Shown here: piece after piece, positions 6,620 to 6,815 of the stretch
How positions within the stretch are numbered: the first letter of the stretch is position 1
Layout: every line of letters starts with the position of its first letter
Assembly (NCBI GenBank): GCA_035649275.1
Contig: DASRJW010000039.1
Coordinates: forward strand, 1-6,815
Direction of reading: 5' to 3'
Origin: Candidatus Krumholzibacteriia bacterium
GTDB lineage: Bacteria > Krumholzibacteriota > Krumholzibacteriia > G020349025
Length of the DNA stretch: 6,815 nucleotides
The notes under the pieces: model-generated
What the model was told of the DNA's origin: nothing
Seen by the model: the letters and a program-made list of their open reading frames with translations, nothing else
Database searches by the model: none
Position numbers and translations under genes: made by a program

Positions 6620-6815
6620 TCATGTCCTGGAAGTGAGTGTCGACTCCGGTCTGGCGCGGGCGGCGACGCCACTCACTTCCAGGACATGTTGCTGCTCCTC
6701 GCACGCATCGTCTGCATCCGGGACCTCGTCGGAGTGGCAAGCGTGCTTGACGCCGCGGCGCTCGAGGACGTGGCGCGCCTCCTCGCTCAGGCCCGGCGAC
6801 TTGGCGCTGCGCCGT
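6620..6815 (-). CDS. 3' end of a probable minus-strand gene, cut by window edge
   Basis: Read on the minus strand from the right edge, one frame is open for 64 codons and stops at TGA (6622-6620). Its first 24 codons (6814-6743) all end in G or C, as in the TPR genes, and the residues are charged and helix-like (for example Leu-Ser-Glu-Glu-Ala-Arg). Closer to the stop, codons ending in A or T become common and the frame runs through both arms of the inverted repeat, so the true C-terminus may have been altered or the gene may be broken here. A + strand frame from ATG 6686 overlaps in antiphase and is also open to the edge, but only 19 of 24 of its codons in the same stretch end in G or C and it has no usable ribosome binding site. 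I do not recognise the product. The strand choice is moderately supported. Confidence 0.38.
   Translation of the reverse strand, partial: RRSAKSPGLSEEARHVLERRGVKHACHSDEVPDADDACEEQQHVLEVSGVAARARPESTLTSRT
6621..6688. repeat. Perfect 19-bp inverted repeat with 30-base spacer
   Basis: The left arm catgtcctggaagtgagtg (6621-6639) is exactly the reverse complement of 6670-6688. Three more pairs (6640-6642 with 6664-6666) can form past a three-base bulge. It lies just after the secreted-protein pair, between it and a probable gene on the other strand. No T-run follows either arm, so a standard intrinsic terminator is doubtful. It could be a bidirectional RNA hairpin between convergent genes, a dispersed palindromic element, or the scar of a mobile element. 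The match is certain; the role is not. Confidence 0.85.

Overview
The window is GC-rich bacterial DNA with two distinct parts. The left five kilobases (1-5024) hold two long, tightly coupled + strand genes built from tetratricopeptide (TPR) helical repeats. The right part (5025-6815) is less GC-rich and looks like accessory sequence. It holds a short orphan reading frame, two small secreted-protein genes that are diverged tandem copies of each other, a perfect 19-bp inverted repeat, and the tail end of a probable minus-strand gene.

Organism: G/C-ending codons dominate the large genes, and GTG is the best start for one small gene. TPR-rich scaffolds and small exported proteins of unknown family sit side by side. 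This suggests a high-GC, environmental Gram-negative lineage, perhaps of the Gemmatimonadota, Eisenbacteria or Myxococcota kind. That placement is an impression from gene style. No ribosomal or other marker gene is present to prove it.

Layout: (1) 1-3498, a giant TPR protein whose start lies before the window. (2) 3495-5024, a protein with a Cys/His-rich N-terminal segment, a long coiled coil and four exact 34-residue TPRs; it overlaps gene 1 by ATGA and has a strong ribosome binding site. (3) 5025-5405, no convincing intact gene, only a short frame (5104-5295) whose last residues resemble the C-termini of the next two proteins, plus a weak promoter candidate. (4) 5406-5993 and 6009-6575, two predicted exported proteins of about 190 residues with six matching cysteines and a shared C-terminal W-x-x-V-K-x-L tail. 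(5) 6576-6815, a large hairpin-forming inverted repeat and a minus-strand reading frame entering from the right edge.

How they may work together: the two TPR proteins are probably made in linked amounts and may form one cytoplasmic protein-protein interaction assembly; no enzyme domain is visible in either. The two small proteins are probably one transcription unit and probably act outside the cytoplasm. The most interesting signal is the tail shared by three consecutive reading frames, which could be a C-terminal sorting or recognition tag. No known defence, CRISPR, RNA-gene or transposase signature was found.
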